Positions 7,726 through 16,163 of a stretch of DNA of 64,000 nucleotides are shown here, piece by piece. The translations under genes and the position numbers were made by a program. The DNA comes from Flavobacterium sp. TR2 (GTDB lineage: Bacteria; Bacteroidota; Bacteroidia; Flavobacteriales; Flavobacteriaceae), in assembly GCF_025252405.1 (NCBI RefSeq), contig NZ_CP104307.1:1426001-1490000 (forward strand). Direction: 5' to 3'. Position 1 is the first letter of the stretch. Each line of letters begins with the position of its first letter. The notes beneath the pieces were generated by a model. That model did no database searches. It saw only the letters and a program-made list of their open reading frames with translations, and was not told the DNA's origin.

Positions 7726-8202
7726 ATGAATAAGTTCGTAAAAATCGCAATAGCTTTAGTAATTTGTTTAACAGTAGGATATTCTGCAGGAGTGGTTACA
7801 AAACCAAGCATTGAAACTTGGTATGTAACGCTAGAAAAACCAGTTTTTAATCCACCCAATTGGATTTTTATGCCAGTTTGGACAGTGCTTTATATTTTAA
7901 TGGCTGTTGCAGCAGCTTTGGTTTGGGACAAAATTAAAGTAGAGACCGAAGAAGTTAAAAAGGCATTGCTTTTCTTTATTATTCAACTGATTTTAAATTC
8001 AATTTGGTCGTATTTATTCTTCGGATTAAAAAATCCGATGTTGGCTTTAATCGAAATTATCCTTTTATGGCTGATGATTTATGAAACGTATTTGAAATTC
8101 ATCAAAATCAATAAAACGGCAGGTTATTTATTAATTCCATATTTAGCTTGGGTTGGGTTTGCAACAGTTTTAAACGCTAGTATTTGGTGGTTGAATAAGT
8201 AG
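7726..8202 (+). CDS. tspO: TspO/MBR family protein
   Basis: A five-helix membrane protein that binds tetrapyrroles and related ligands. From the ATG at 7726 it has 158 residues; an upstream TTG at 7705 would add seven residues but overlaps the predicted -7 box. The diagnostic first loop is present (WYVTLEKPVFNPPNWIFMPV, ~31-50), followed by the Trp-rich helices 2-4 (VWTVLY, NSIWSYLFFGLKNP, YETYLKF) and LIPYLAWVGFATVLN near the end. Bacterial TspO proteins take part in porphyrin turnover and stress responses. It stands alone, convergent with the next gene and 5 bp from its end. Confidence 0.9.
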   Translation: MNKFVKIAIALVICLTVGYSAGVVTKPSIETWYVTLEKPVFNPPNWIFMPVWTVLYILMAVAAALVWDKIKVETEEVKKALLFFIIQLILNSIWSYLFFGLKNPMLALIEIILLWLMIYETYLKFIKINKTAGYLLIPYLAWVGFATVLNASIWWLNK

Positions 8203-8207
8203 TTTTT

Positions 8208-8963
8208 TTAGTTTTTAATCTCAGTTTTCAGCTTCTTAAATTCTTCATTTTTAGCATATAGAAAATCCATTGTGTAAAGTAAATTTTTCTGTTTTAGAAT
8301 AATTTCAGATTGCGGATCGGCTGTGCAAAATTCTAAAAAAAGAGCTTTTTCATCAGGATTTAATTTTAAATCTTTTGTAAAGAAATCTACGGGACAAGTT
8401 GATTCTGCGAATGTTTTAAAATCCAATTCAGGAGTTTTCTTTTTAGATTTTTTATTGGTATTATCCTCTTTTTTAAACAAACTTAAGAGGCCTGCTCCCA
8501 TAGCGCCAAAATTCATTCCGTTAGAAATGGTGCCATCATAAACGCCCGTATATTTGCTTAAATTGCTAGAAGCTTTCATTAATGCAATCGAATCTGAAAC
8601 TTCTTGAGTCAGGCCTACATGAGGAAATTTTATGTTTGTAATTAAGACTTCATCCAGTTCTTCTGGTTTCAAAATCATATTCACAACAATATTATTCTGA
8701 TCGATATTCTCCTGAGAGATTTTCAGTCTTTTGAAGAAATAATCTTGAGAGAAAAAGAGCAGACTGTCTTTTGGGCGGACTAAAATCGCGAATTCGCCAA
8801 GTTCATTTGTTCTTGTGCTGGTCTTCGAAGTTTTATTAATTACTTCCACTTTGTTAAGCGGAATATTCTGTGAAAGAACTTTTCCGTTCAATACTTTTTC
8901 CGTTTGAGATACGGTGATCTGATAAGTGAAAACAGAAATTGTTGTAAGTAATTTTACTCTCAT
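8208..8963 (-). CDS. exported protein with carboxypeptidase-regulatory-like domain
   Basis: This 251-residue protein has a short N-terminal signal-like segment (to about VSQ, residue 20). Residues ~24-95 read as a carboxypeptidase-regulatory-like beta-sandwich: a LNGKVLSQNIPLNKVEVINK opening, then TRTNELGEFAILV, then a strand ending in MILKPEELDEVLI. This is the fold found at the N-terminus of TonB-dependent receptors and many Bacteroidetes surface proteins. The C-terminal ~150 residues have no domain I recognise and contain a Lys-rich linker (~165-178). There is no barrel. The function is unknown; it is probably periplasmic or attached to the envelope. Confidence 0.7.
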   Translation of the reverse strand: MRVKLLTTISVFTYQITVSQTEKVLNGKVLSQNIPLNKVEVINKTSKTSTRTNELGEFAILVRPKDSLLFFSQDYFFKRLKISQENIDQNNIVVNMILKPEELDEVLITNIKFPHVGLTQEVSDSIALMKASSNLSKYTGVYDGTISNGMNFGAMGAGLLSLFKKEDNTNKKSKKKTPELDFKTFAESTCPVDFFTKDLKLNPDEKALFLEFCTADPQSEIILKQKNLLYTMDFLYAKNEEFKKLKTEIKN

Positions 8964-9040
8964 ATAGGATTAATTAGTTGAGAGTAAAATTATTAGAATA
9001 GTCTTAACGAAAACTTACAGAATCTGTAAATTCTTGTTAA

Positions 9041-9724
9041 TTAAAAGATGTTGCTTTTTTGAATAAATTTTTCGAATTCACCCTTATTAAACAAAACGGG
9101 ACCATGTCCGAAACACAATATTTTGGGTTTTAAAGACGCAAGTTTTAATATTGATTTTCTGTTGGTCTCTTTATCCGTGGTAAATAAGTTAGGAGGTTCG
9201 TGCAACCCGACTTTTGTAGTTAATAAATTCATATTCACCATAGCATCTCCCACAATCAAAACACCGTCTTTTTCTCTAAAAAACGATAAATGTCCTCTCG
9301 AATGCCCCGGAGTTTCTATGACAGTGAATCCGCCAATTTGATCGCCTTCTTTTAAAGTTTCAGAAACAGGATTTCCTTTTCCCGCCCAGAAGTTTTTCTG
9401 AAATTGTGAAATGAGATGGTTAGGGTTTGGATATTCTGAAGTTACATTTCCGTTTTCAGCAAATTCTTTTTCGGGTTCACTGCATAAAAGCGGAATGTTA
9501 AGCGTTTCACAGATAACTTTAGTGCTTCCCTGATGATCGGCGTGGGCGTGCGTTAAGGCGTGCTTGTTTACCGTTTTGTTTTTTATGGCTTTTAAAATTG
9601 TATTTGCAGAACTTCTGATTCCTGCATCAATTAAAATATCTTCGATCAAATAACAATTAATGGAATTTCGAGGAAATAGCGGAATTTGATAAACGTCTTT
9701 GGCAATATTCTTCATCTTTTTCAA
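9041..9724 (-). CDS. MBL-fold metallo-hydrolase
   Basis: A cytoplasmic metallo-beta-lactamase-fold hydrolase of 227 residues. The metal ligands are all visible: THAHADHQGS (HxHxDH, ~57-66), the later GHSRGHLSFF (~139), VGDAMVN (~158, bridging Asp) and the final FGHGPV (~205). The substrate is not evident. The family includes glyoxalase II-like thioesterases, lactonases and others. It lies 52 bp downstream of the Crp/Fnr regulator on the same strand, so the two may be coexpressed. Confidence 0.85.
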   Translation of the reverse strand: MKKMKNIAKDVYQIPLFPRNSINCYLIEDILIDAGIRSSANTILKAIKNKTVNKHALTHAHADHQGSTKVICETLNIPLLCSEPEKEFAENGNVTSEYPNPNHLISQFQKNFWAGKGNPVSETLKEGDQIGGFTVIETPGHSRGHLSFFREKDGVLIVGDAMVNMNLLTTKVGLHEPPNLFTTDKETNRKSILKLASLKPKILCFGHGPVLFNKGEFEKFIQKSNIF

Positions 9725-9776
9725 ATTTTATTTTGGCAAAGATTCGAATTCGGTTTTTCAATCCACTTGATAAATG

Positions 9777-10358
9777 TTAAGAAATGTCCTGACGGATTCT
9801 GCTCAACGATTCTGGCGTAATTCCGAGAAAGGAGGCAATATAGATTAAAGGAGTCCGCTGAACTATTTTGGCTGGTGCCGATGCTAAAAAAGTCTGGTAC
9901 TTTTCTTTGGCAGGAATCATTTGCAGTTTTAAGACGCGATCTGCCATACAAAGATAGTTCTGCTCGGCGAGAATTCTTCCGACACGTTCCCAATTTGGAA
10001 TTTCGTTATACAGAAACTGCATTTTTTCAAAAGTGATCGAAAGTACTTCACAATCTTCTATGCATTGAATGTCTTCAAAAGAAACAGATTGGTTTATAAA
10101 ACTGGAATAGGAAGCAATAAAGCCATCTTCACAGCTTAAATAAGTCGTGATTTCTTTTCCGTCCTTCAGATAATAAACTCGCGCTAAACCTTCTGCAATG
10201 AAGAAAATCTTATTGCTGATTTTTCCCATCGACGAAAGATATTCTTTAGCCGCAAACTTTTCATATTCAAAACAAGAAGCAATTGTCTCGATTTCATTTT
10301 CAGAAAAAGAGGCAATTGCTGTGATTTGTTTTTGTAATGAAGAATATTTTTTTATCAA
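9777..10358 (-). CDS. Crp/Fnr family transcriptional regulator
   Basis: This 193-residue regulator has a cyclic-nucleotide-binding-like beta-barrel (~10-120, with FFIAEGLARVYYLKDGKEIT) and a short C-terminal helix-turn-helix (~165-193: LIYIASFLGITPESLSRIRQ). It shows no Fnr-type cysteine cluster, so it is not an Fe-S oxygen sensor, and the ligand is unknown. The only fitting start is a TTG complementary to 10356-10358; the next in-frame ATG is ~43 codons in and would remove much of the barrel. It sits 22 bp after the end of the lipoprotein gene at 10381-11751 and before the MBL hydrolase, all on the minus strand. Confidence 0.85.
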   Translation of the reverse strand: MIKKYSSLQKQITAIASFSENEIETIASCFEYEKFAAKEYLSSMGKISNKIFFIAEGLARVYYLKDGKEITTYLSCEDGFIASYSSFINQSVSFEDIQCIEDCEVLSITFEKMQFLYNEIPNWERVGRILAEQNYLCMADRVLKLQMIPAKEKYQTFLASAPAKIVQRTPLIYIASFLGITPESLSRIRQDIS

Positions 10359-10380
10359 TCGGAATAGATAATAATAGGTT

Positions 10381-11751
10381 TTATTCGATACTTATTTTTT
10401 CTATAGCCCATTCTTTGTTTAAACCTGCTCCCGTTGCTTTTACTATTACAAATAAATTACTTCCAGTAGAATTACTAAATACAAAAAATGGTTCGGCATC
10501 ATAAAATACTTTTTCTGATTCATTTTTAGAAACTAGAAATTGCTCTAGTGATATTTTCTTTTTAAAAGCAAGATTTGTATCATTATATACATATACATAA
10601 GGAAGTCTCTTTATCATCCAATCTCCAGCAGAGATTAATAGATAGAGATTGTTTTTTGCTGATGAGTGATCTAACCATTCAATTGATGAGTATGAATCGG
10701 TAGTGCTAATTGTACCATTATATACCATATCCTGATTTTTTAGTTCAGAAGCTTTTAATACAGTTTTACCTCTGGTAAATATTCTATTCCCATCTTCAGA
10801 AAACCATAGATTTCCATTCATCGGATAATCTCCATGATAAGGAGAATCATAAAGATATTCTGCACTTCCATTTAGAATGCCGTATTTTTCTAGGTCAGAA
10901 GGGCTAAGTCCATTATTTGCTCCATATAAATACTTTCCAGATGGATGCAATCTTCCTTTTGTGCCTGCATATATTTGCCTGCCAGATTGAAGAATTTCGT
11001 TATCATCCTGCAAGTTCATATTGACACATCTTAACTGAGTCCATTGATCTTTTTGTGGAAAAACATAAGCCCATTTATTGTTTGCTAATACAATATCGAG
11101 AGCGTAGCAAGATACAGAGTAGGTGTTTATGATGCTTTTGTTCGTTAAATTGATATAAGAGATGTGTGCATCATGTCCAACGGCTGCGGTCTTTCCGTCT
11201 AGTGAAATCGATACGCAAGTTGGAATATATTGTAACGGTATACTTTCTATTGTTCCTGTATTTGCTGATAGAATATTGAGTGCTGCAGGGCTTGAAGAAA
11301 CATAAACAAGCTGATTGGTAGCTTTAGAAAACTCCGCATCGACAACATCAGAATTTAAAACTACTTTTTGTTCTACAAAATTGGTTACACTTACAACTAT
11401 TGAATCTTTTTTATTGTTGATGTTTAGATATAATTTTGAATAAGATTTACCGTTTGGCAAGTTTTTTTTATCAACAGCAACCTTAATTTCATCATGATTT
11501 AAAGAAGTTATAACCCCTTCTTTTTTAGAAAGATTGACATAATCCTTTGAACTTGTTATGGAATAATTTAATGATGTTTTTCCTTGATTTTCAATATTAA
11601 GAACAAGGTTGTTGTTGAAAATAGTAAAATTTAAGGTGTCTGGGATGGAGTAATTGGTCTCTTTTACTTGTTCGGTTGAATCATTAGAATCATTGCTAGA
11701 ACAGCCAATAAGCGTTAATAATGTTATTAATGTTAATACAATTTTTTTCAT
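10381..11751 (-). CDS. beta-propeller-like lipoprotein with an extra N-terminal Ig-like domain
   Basis: This 456-residue protein has a lipoprotein signal (IGCSSNDSND). The acidic stretch just after the Cys is the kind that directs lipoproteins to the cell surface in Bacteroidetes. Residues ~35-128 look like a BACON/Ig-like beta-sandwich. From ~130 on it is a set of WD/YncE-like repeats: LVYVSSSPAALNIL, CVSISLDGKTAAVGHDAHIS, ALDIVLANNKWAYVFP, GRLHPSGKYLYGANNG, WFSEDGNRIFTRG. The second part is clearly paralogous to the next gene (11852-12925), which lacks the Ig-like part. No catalytic motif is seen. The role is unknown; binding at the cell surface is a guess from the fold. Confidence 0.7.
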   Translation of the reverse strand: MKKIVLTLITLLTLIGCSSNDSNDSTEQVKETNYSIPDTLNFTIFNNNLVLNIENQGKTSLNYSITSSKDYVNLSKKEGVITSLNHDEIKVAVDKKNLPNGKSYSKLYLNINNKKDSIVVSVTNFVEQKVVLNSDVVDAEFSKATNQLVYVSSSPAALNILSANTGTIESIPLQYIPTCVSISLDGKTAAVGHDAHISYINLTNKSIINTYSVSCYALDIVLANNKWAYVFPQKDQWTQLRCVNMNLQDDNEILQSGRQIYAGTKGRLHPSGKYLYGANNGLSPSDLEKYGILNGSAEYLYDSPYHGDYPMNGNLWFSEDGNRIFTRGKTVLKASELKNQDMVYNGTISTTDSYSSIEWLDHSSAKNNLYLLISAGDWMIKRLPYVYVYNDTNLAFKKKISLEQFLVSKNESEKVFYDAEPFFVFSNSTGSNLFVIVKATGAGLNKEWAIEKISIE

Positions 11752-11851
11752 TTTATTAATTCATTTTGCATTTCATTGCTTTTAATAATCTATCATAACT
11801 ATATTAAAAAAAGAAGCATGAAATATTAGTAGTTTTAGTTGAAATAAATAT

Positions 11852-12925
11852 TTATTTGTTGATATTGATTTTTTGAATTGCCCATTCATTAGCTAAATTA
11901 GAATTAAGAGCTTTTGTAATTACAAACAAATTGTTTCCAGTAGAGTTGCTAAAAACAAAATATGGAACAGCATCATAAGTTTCTTGACTGTTTCTTGTTG
12001 TTTGATTAAAATATTTTTCTAAATCGAATTTATTTACATAGCTAAGATCAGAATCATTCAAAACATAAAGATTGTTTGATTTTACTGCATTCCATAGGTC
12101 TTCACTTGAAAAGATTACATATAATTTCCCTTTTGAAGCAGAATGATCTAGCCAATCAATCTTATAATTGTTTTCGGAAGTAATTTTACCATTATAGATA
12201 GCATCTAAATCATTAAGCTCAGAGGTTTTTAAAACACTCCCTGCTCCAGTGAAGAGTCTGTTTCCGTCTTCTGAAAACCATATGCCAGGAATAGTATAAT
12301 TTTCTTCTACAAAGTTAGATTCGTATCTATCGTCAATATTTCCATTTTTAATTGTAAGACGTTGAATTTTAGCGCTTGATAATGGGCTTTGCATATAAAT
12401 GTATTTGCCCGAAGGATGTAGTCTTCCTTTAGTGCCAGCGTGTAATTGATTGTATATGCTTATGGGCATTTCATAATTATATTCCAAATTCATATTAACA
12501 CTTTTTACGTACGTCCATGAATCCTTTTCTGGGAAAACATACGCCCATTTATTATTTCCAAGAACAATATCAAGCGCGGAACAAGAAATATTGTAAGTTT
12601 GAATTATGGATGGGTTTTTTAGATTGACATATGTGATATGACCATCGTGACCTACAACAGCGGTGTTGCCATTTTGTGAAATTGAAATGCATTTAGGAGC
12701 GTAAGCTAAACTGATTTTTTGTAATGATTCTGTATTAGAATTAAAAATATTTACTTGAGCAGGATTTGAAGATATATATACTAACTGATCAGTTTGCTTT
12801 GAATATTCAGCGTCAATTACATTTGTATTTAAAAGGATTTTATCTTCTTTAAGATCTTCAGAATCATTAGAATCACAGGCAAGGAATACAAAAAGTAAAA
12901 TGGTTGCCGAGAGTATTTTTTTCAT
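11852..12925 (-). CDS. beta-propeller-like lipoprotein, shorter paralogue
   Basis: Starting at the ATG complementary to 12923-12925, this 357-residue lipoprotein (LACDSNDSED) again has an acidic run after the lipidated Cys. The rest aligns along its whole length with residues ~130-456 of the neighbouring gene. Shared blocks include AVVGHDGHITYVNL, ALDIVLGNNKWAYVFP, GTKGRLHPSGKYIY, WFSEDGNRLFTG and FVFSNSTGNNLFV. These are WD/YncE-type strands expected to form a beta-propeller. The pair is a tandem duplication with gain or loss of the Ig-like domain. No partner gene (TonB receptor, protease, sigma factor) lies beside them to suggest a function. Confidence 0.7.
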   Translation of the reverse strand: MKKILSATILLFVFLACDSNDSEDLKEDKILLNTNVIDAEYSKQTDQLVYISSNPAQVNIFNSNTESLQKISLAYAPKCISISQNGNTAVVGHDGHITYVNLKNPSIIQTYNISCSALDIVLGNNKWAYVFPEKDSWTYVKSVNMNLEYNYEMPISIYNQLHAGTKGRLHPSGKYIYMQSPLSSAKIQRLTIKNGNIDDRYESNFVEENYTIPGIWFSEDGNRLFTGAGSVLKTSELNDLDAIYNGKITSENNYKIDWLDHSASKGKLYVIFSSEDLWNAVKSNNLYVLNDSDLSYVNKFDLEKYFNQTTRNSQETYDAVPYFVFSNSTGNNLFVITKALNSNLANEWAIQKININK

Positions 12926-13020
12926 CAATATATTTATAATTTATTTTGTAAGCTATTGCTTATTTTTTGCGGCAAATATAGAAAAATATTTATAAGAATC
13001 TTTACGGAAAAGCTCATTAA

Positions 13021-13668
13021 CTACAATATTCCAATTAATTCTGAAGCATGATTAATAACCAGTTTTGCTCCGCTAGATTTTAACTCATCTTCAGTTCTGT
13101 AGCCCCAAGTAACGCCAACAGGAAACATATTGGCGTTAACCGCAGTTTTCATATCAATGTCAGAATCGCCTACAAAAAGGATCTCTTCTGGGTTTAAATT
13201 CCATTTTTTGCTGATTTCAACAGCTTCAAACGGATTCGGCTTTTTAAGTTCTTCTGTGCTTAGACCAACTGCTGTATCAAATTGTTCTGGAAATATTTCT
13301 GATGCTATTTTCTTCGTCAACTCATCAGCCTTGTTCGAGAAAACCGCCATTTTAATGTTTTGAGAAGTCAGGTTTTCTAATAATTCAACGATTCCATCGT
13401 AAGGTTTCGTTTTCAGCGTACAGATTTTAGTATATTCATCAACCATACATTCAAAACAGCTTTCGATTTCATCATCAGAACTGTTTGTCGCGGGTAAAGC
13501 TTTACTCACCAGATTTCGTAAACCGCTTCCAATAAAATATTGATATGTGTCGTAAGTATGTGTAGGATAATTTAAAGCGGTAAGCACTTTATTCATTGCA
13601 TCTGAGATGTCTTCTAATGAATTGACTAATGTCCCGTCTAAATCAAAAATAATTCCTTTAAATTTCAT
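13021..13668 (-). CDS. HAD-superfamily phosphatase, phosphoglycolate phosphatase-like
   Basis: This HAD hydrolase removes phosphate from a small metabolite. From the ATG at 13668 it has 215 residues. Motif I is FDLDGTLVNS, with the nucleophile Asp and acid/base Asp. Motif II is VFSNKA, motif III the Lys in LKKPNP, and motif IV FVGDSDIDM. An alpha-helical cap follows motif I, as in Gph-type phosphoglycolate phosphatases. An alternative start 14 codons upstream would overlap the flavoprotein gene; the shorter start begins at the usual position just before motif I. It lies 5 bp after the flavoprotein gene on the same strand. Substrate is not certain. Confidence 0.82.
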   Translation of the reverse strand: MKFKGIIFDLDGTLVNSLEDISDAMNKVLTALNYPTHTYDTYQYFIGSGLRNLVSKALPATNSSDDEIESCFECMVDEYTKICTLKTKPYDGIVELLENLTSQNIKMAVFSNKADELTKKIASEIFPEQFDTAVGLSTEELKKPNPFEAVEISKKWNLNPEEILFVGDSDIDMKTAVNANMFPVGVTWGYRTEDELKSSGAKLVINHASELIGIL

Positions 13669-13673
13669 TTTTA

Positions 13674-14882
13674 TTAAATATTTTGAGCCAAAATAAATCC
13701 GCTTGTCCAAGCATTTTGAAAATTGAAACCTCCTGTTATGGCGTCTATATTTACAATTTCACCAGCAAAATAAAGGTTTTCGTGAATTTTACTTTCCATG
13801 GTCTTGAAGTTGATTTCCTTTAAATCGATTCCGCCAGCTGTTACAAATTCTTCTTTGAAAGTACTTTTTCCATTGACTTTAAATTCGGCTTTTGTGAGTT
13901 GAGAAGCCAAATTCTGCAATTGATTCTTAGATAAATCTGCCCATTTGGTTTCCGAATCAATTCCAGAAGCCAGAACCAGACTTTCCCACAAACGATTCGG
14001 AAAGTCAAAAGGAGATTTCTTCGAAACGGCTTTTTTAGCGTGTTCCTGTTTTAGGTCTTTCAATATTTTTTCGGCATCTTCGTAATCGACATCATTTAGC
14101 CAATTCACAAAAATGGTAAACTGATAATTTTTATCGTGTAAAATGCGTGCACCCCAAGCCGAAAGTTTTAAGATCGCTGGACCGCTCATTCCCCAATGTG
14201 TGATTAACAAAGGTCCTGTAGATTCTAGTTTGGTATCTTTTACGTTCACAGTGACTTGTGCCGCAACTCCCGGTAATTCTTTAATTCGGGAATCTTTGAT
14301 GTTGAAAGTAAATAGGGAAGGGACAGGGCTCACGATTGCGTGTCCGTGTTCCTGAAGCATTTCCCAAATTTTAGGATTGCTTCCCGTTGCCATAATCAAT
14401 TTTTCGGCAGCATAATTATCTGTTTGCGTGTCAATTTTCCAGTGATTTTCTTTTTTGAAAATCGACTGAACGCTTTGTCCTGTCAAAACTTTGATACCTA
14501 ATTTTTCGGTGGCTTTTAAAAAGCAGTCGATAATGGTTTGTGATGAGTTTGAAACCGGAAATATTCTTCCGTCCTCTTCAATTTTCAATTCGACACCATG
14601 TTTTTCAAACCATTCGATGGTATCTCCAGAGCAGAATTGATGAAAAGGCCCGCGAAGTTCTTTTTCTCCACGCGGATAAAATTTAACCAATTCGTTTGGT
14701 TCAAAACAAGCGTGCGTTACATTGCATCGTCCGCCACCAGACACACGAACTTTGGAAAGAACTTCTTTTCCTCTTTCTAAAATGGCGATTTTCAGTTTCG
14801 GATTTTTCTCTGCAATATTAATCGCGGTAAAAAATCCTGCAGCTCCTCCGCCAACGATGATTATGTCGAAATTTTTGATCAT
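13674..14882 (-). CDS. FAD-dependent oxidoreductase of the HI0933/BaiN family
   Basis: This 402-residue flavoprotein has an N-terminal dinucleotide-binding loop (IIVGGGAAGFFTAI, ~8-21) and the family signature KVRVSGGGRCNVTHA (~43-57). Near the C-terminus it has the second FAD motif GGIDLKEINFKTM, then LYFAGEIVNIDAITGGFNFQ. HI0933-like proteins are widespread, usually annotated as aminoacetone oxidase or NAD(P)/FAD-dependent oxidoreductase, and related to BaiN. The natural substrate is not settled. It is cotranscribed with the HAD phosphatase that follows. Confidence 0.85.
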   Translation of the reverse strand: MIKNFDIIIVGGGAAGFFTAINIAEKNPKLKIAILERGKEVLSKVRVSGGGRCNVTHACFEPNELVKFYPRGEKELRGPFHQFCSGDTIEWFEKHGVELKIEEDGRIFPVSNSSQTIIDCFLKATEKLGIKVLTGQSVQSIFKKENHWKIDTQTDNYAAEKLIMATGSNPKIWEMLQEHGHAIVSPVPSLFTFNIKDSRIKELPGVAAQVTVNVKDTKLESTGPLLITHWGMSGPAILKLSAWGARILHDKNYQFTIFVNWLNDVDYEDAEKILKDLKQEHAKKAVSKKSPFDFPNRLWESLVLASGIDSETKWADLSKNQLQNLASQLTKAEFKVNGKSTFKEEFVTAGGIDLKEINFKTMESKIHENLYFAGEIVNIDAITGGFNFQNAWTSGFILAQNI

Positions 14883-14892
14883 ATTTTTTGGT

Positions 14893-14958
14893 TAGCCACG
14901 AATTCACGAATTATTTTTTGACAATCTTTGAAGTAAAAATTCGTGAATTCGTGGCTAT
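14893..14958. repeat. solo palindromic repeat element, inverse copy of the 15.7-16.2 kb array unit
   Basis: The arms AGCCACGAATTCACGAAT and ATTCGTGAATTCGTGGCT are perfect 18-bp inverses flanking ~30 nt that contain TTGACAATCTTTGAA. That core is the reverse complement of TTCAAAGATTGTCAA, the near-match of the core in each unit at 15718-16154, so this is the same element in the other orientation. It lies between two minus-strand genes and could act as a transcript-end hairpin. Confidence 0.85.
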
Positions 14959-14959
14959 C

Positions 14960-15637
14960 TTATATTTTATCTGGATTATCAGAGATAATTCCGTTTACGT
15001 TGTAACTTTTTACTTTTTGAATGTCTTCTTCCGAGTTTACCGTCCAAGGCAAAACTAGAAATCCTTTTTCTTGCATTTGATGAACATTCTTTTCATTTAG
15101 TAATTGAAAATCGGGATGAATGGCTTTTGCTTTTATTTTTTCGGCGAAAGCCAAAGCAATATCGATATTTTCTTCTGTTAAAATGCCAATCGGGATATTT
15201 GAGTTTAAATTTGATGTTTCCTCCAGCATATTCCAATCAAAGCTTGAAACGATAAAATGCTCGTATTTCCAGTTTTTTTCTGAAATATATTGTTCAATTA
15301 ATGCCACAACTTTAGGAGCAGTTCCTAAACCTTTTAATTCAATATTGATGAGGCATTTTTTATCTACTAAATCAAAAATTTCGTTTAAGGTTGGGATTTG
15401 ATATTTTTCATCAATCAAAAATAATTTTAATTCGGCTAAAGAGAAATTATTTACTAAACCTGTTCCATTAGTGGTTCTGTCGATGGTTTCATCATGAATT
15501 ACGATGATATGTCCATCAGAGCTTAAATGAACATCGAGTTCAATTCCGTCTGAATGTAGGTCTAATGCTTTCTGAAAAGCTTGTAAAGTATTTTCAGGTT
15601 CGTAGGCTTTGGCGCCACGATGTGCAATTTTTAGCAT
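14960..15637 (-). CDS. glycerophosphodiester phosphodiesterase
   Basis: Hydrolyses glycerophosphodiesters to glycerol-3-phosphate and an alcohol. The 225-residue TIM-barrel protein has IAHRGAKAYEPENTLQAF (~4-21, catalytic His and metal-binding Glu), then GIELDVHLSSDGHIIVIHDE (~36-55, metal ligands and second catalytic His). The C-terminal strand GIISDNPD is also conserved. There is no signal peptide, so it is the cytoplasmic (UgpQ-like) type. Palindromic repeats lie on both sides. Confidence 0.9.
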   Translation of the reverse strand: MLKIAHRGAKAYEPENTLQAFQKALDLHSDGIELDVHLSSDGHIIVIHDETIDRTTNGTGLVNNFSLAELKLFLIDEKYQIPTLNEIFDLVDKKCLINIELKGLGTAPKVVALIEQYISEKNWKYEHFIVSSFDWNMLEETSNLNSNIPIGILTEENIDIALAFAEKIKAKAIHPDFQLLNEKNVHQMQEKGFLVLPWTVNSEEDIQKVKSYNVNGIISDNPDKI

Positions 15638-15652
15638 TTTGCAATGTTTTTT

Positions 15653-15700
15653 TCTAACCGCAAAGGTCGCAAAGTTTTGCGCAAAGGTGGCAAGGAATTT
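15653..15700. repeat. AACCGCAAAG-type dispersed repeat fragment
   Basis: AACCGCAAAGGTCGCAAAG followed by GCGCAAAGGTGGCAAGGAA is a set of short CGCAAAG-type repeats. A related copy is at 36971-37015. The element sits directly before the tandem array at 15718. Confidence 0.6.
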
Positions 15701-15717
15701 ATTAAAAATTAAACAGG

Positions 15718-16154
15718 CGCGAATTCACGAATTTCATTCTCAAAGATTGTCAAAAATAATTCGTGAAATGCTTTGTGCTAAAAAAATAGCCACGAATTCA
15801 CGAATTTTTATTCTCAAAGATTGTCAAAAATAATTCATGAAATGCTTTGTGCTAAAAAAAAATAGGCACGAATTCACGAATTATTATTCTCAAAGATTGT
15901 CAGAAATAATTTGTGAAATGCTTTGTGCTTAAAAAAAACAGCCACGAACTCACGAATTTTTATTCTCAAAGATTGTCAAAAATAATTCGAGAAATGCTTT
16001 GTGCTAAAAAAAAATAGCGACTAATTCACGAATTTTATTCTCAAAGATTGTCAAAAATAATTCGAGAAATGCTTTGTGCTAAAAAAAAATAGCCACGAAT
16101 TCACGAATTTTTATTCTCAAAGATTGTCAAAAAATAATTCGTGAATTCGTGGCG
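15718..16154. repeat. six-unit tandem array of a ~75-bp palindromic element
   Basis: Units are anchored on GAATTCACG-like sites at 15721, 15794, 15870, 15946, 16022 and 16097, spaced 73, 76, 76, 76 and 75 bp apart. Each unit reads GCCACGAATTCACGAATT, then TTCTCAAAGATTGTCAAAAA, then AATTCGTGAAATGCTTTGTG and an A-run. Only the last unit ends in the full inverse arm ATTCGTGAATTCGTGGC, so only it forms a long perfect hairpin. Units 4 and 5 share a TTCGAGAAATG variant, a sign of stepwise duplication. The array fills the 526-bp gap between the glycerophosphodiesterase and the SusA-like gene; no gene is visible in it. Confidence 0.92.
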
Positions 16155-16163
16155 GAAAAAAAT

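Noticed and set aside
9721..9993. 90-residue minus-strand open frame
   Set aside because: Lies mostly within the Crp-type regulator gene in another frame and has no recognisable protein pattern.
15718..16154. CRISPR array or short protein repeats
   Set aside because: The ~75-bp units are alike over their entire length, contain stops in all frames and no spacers.
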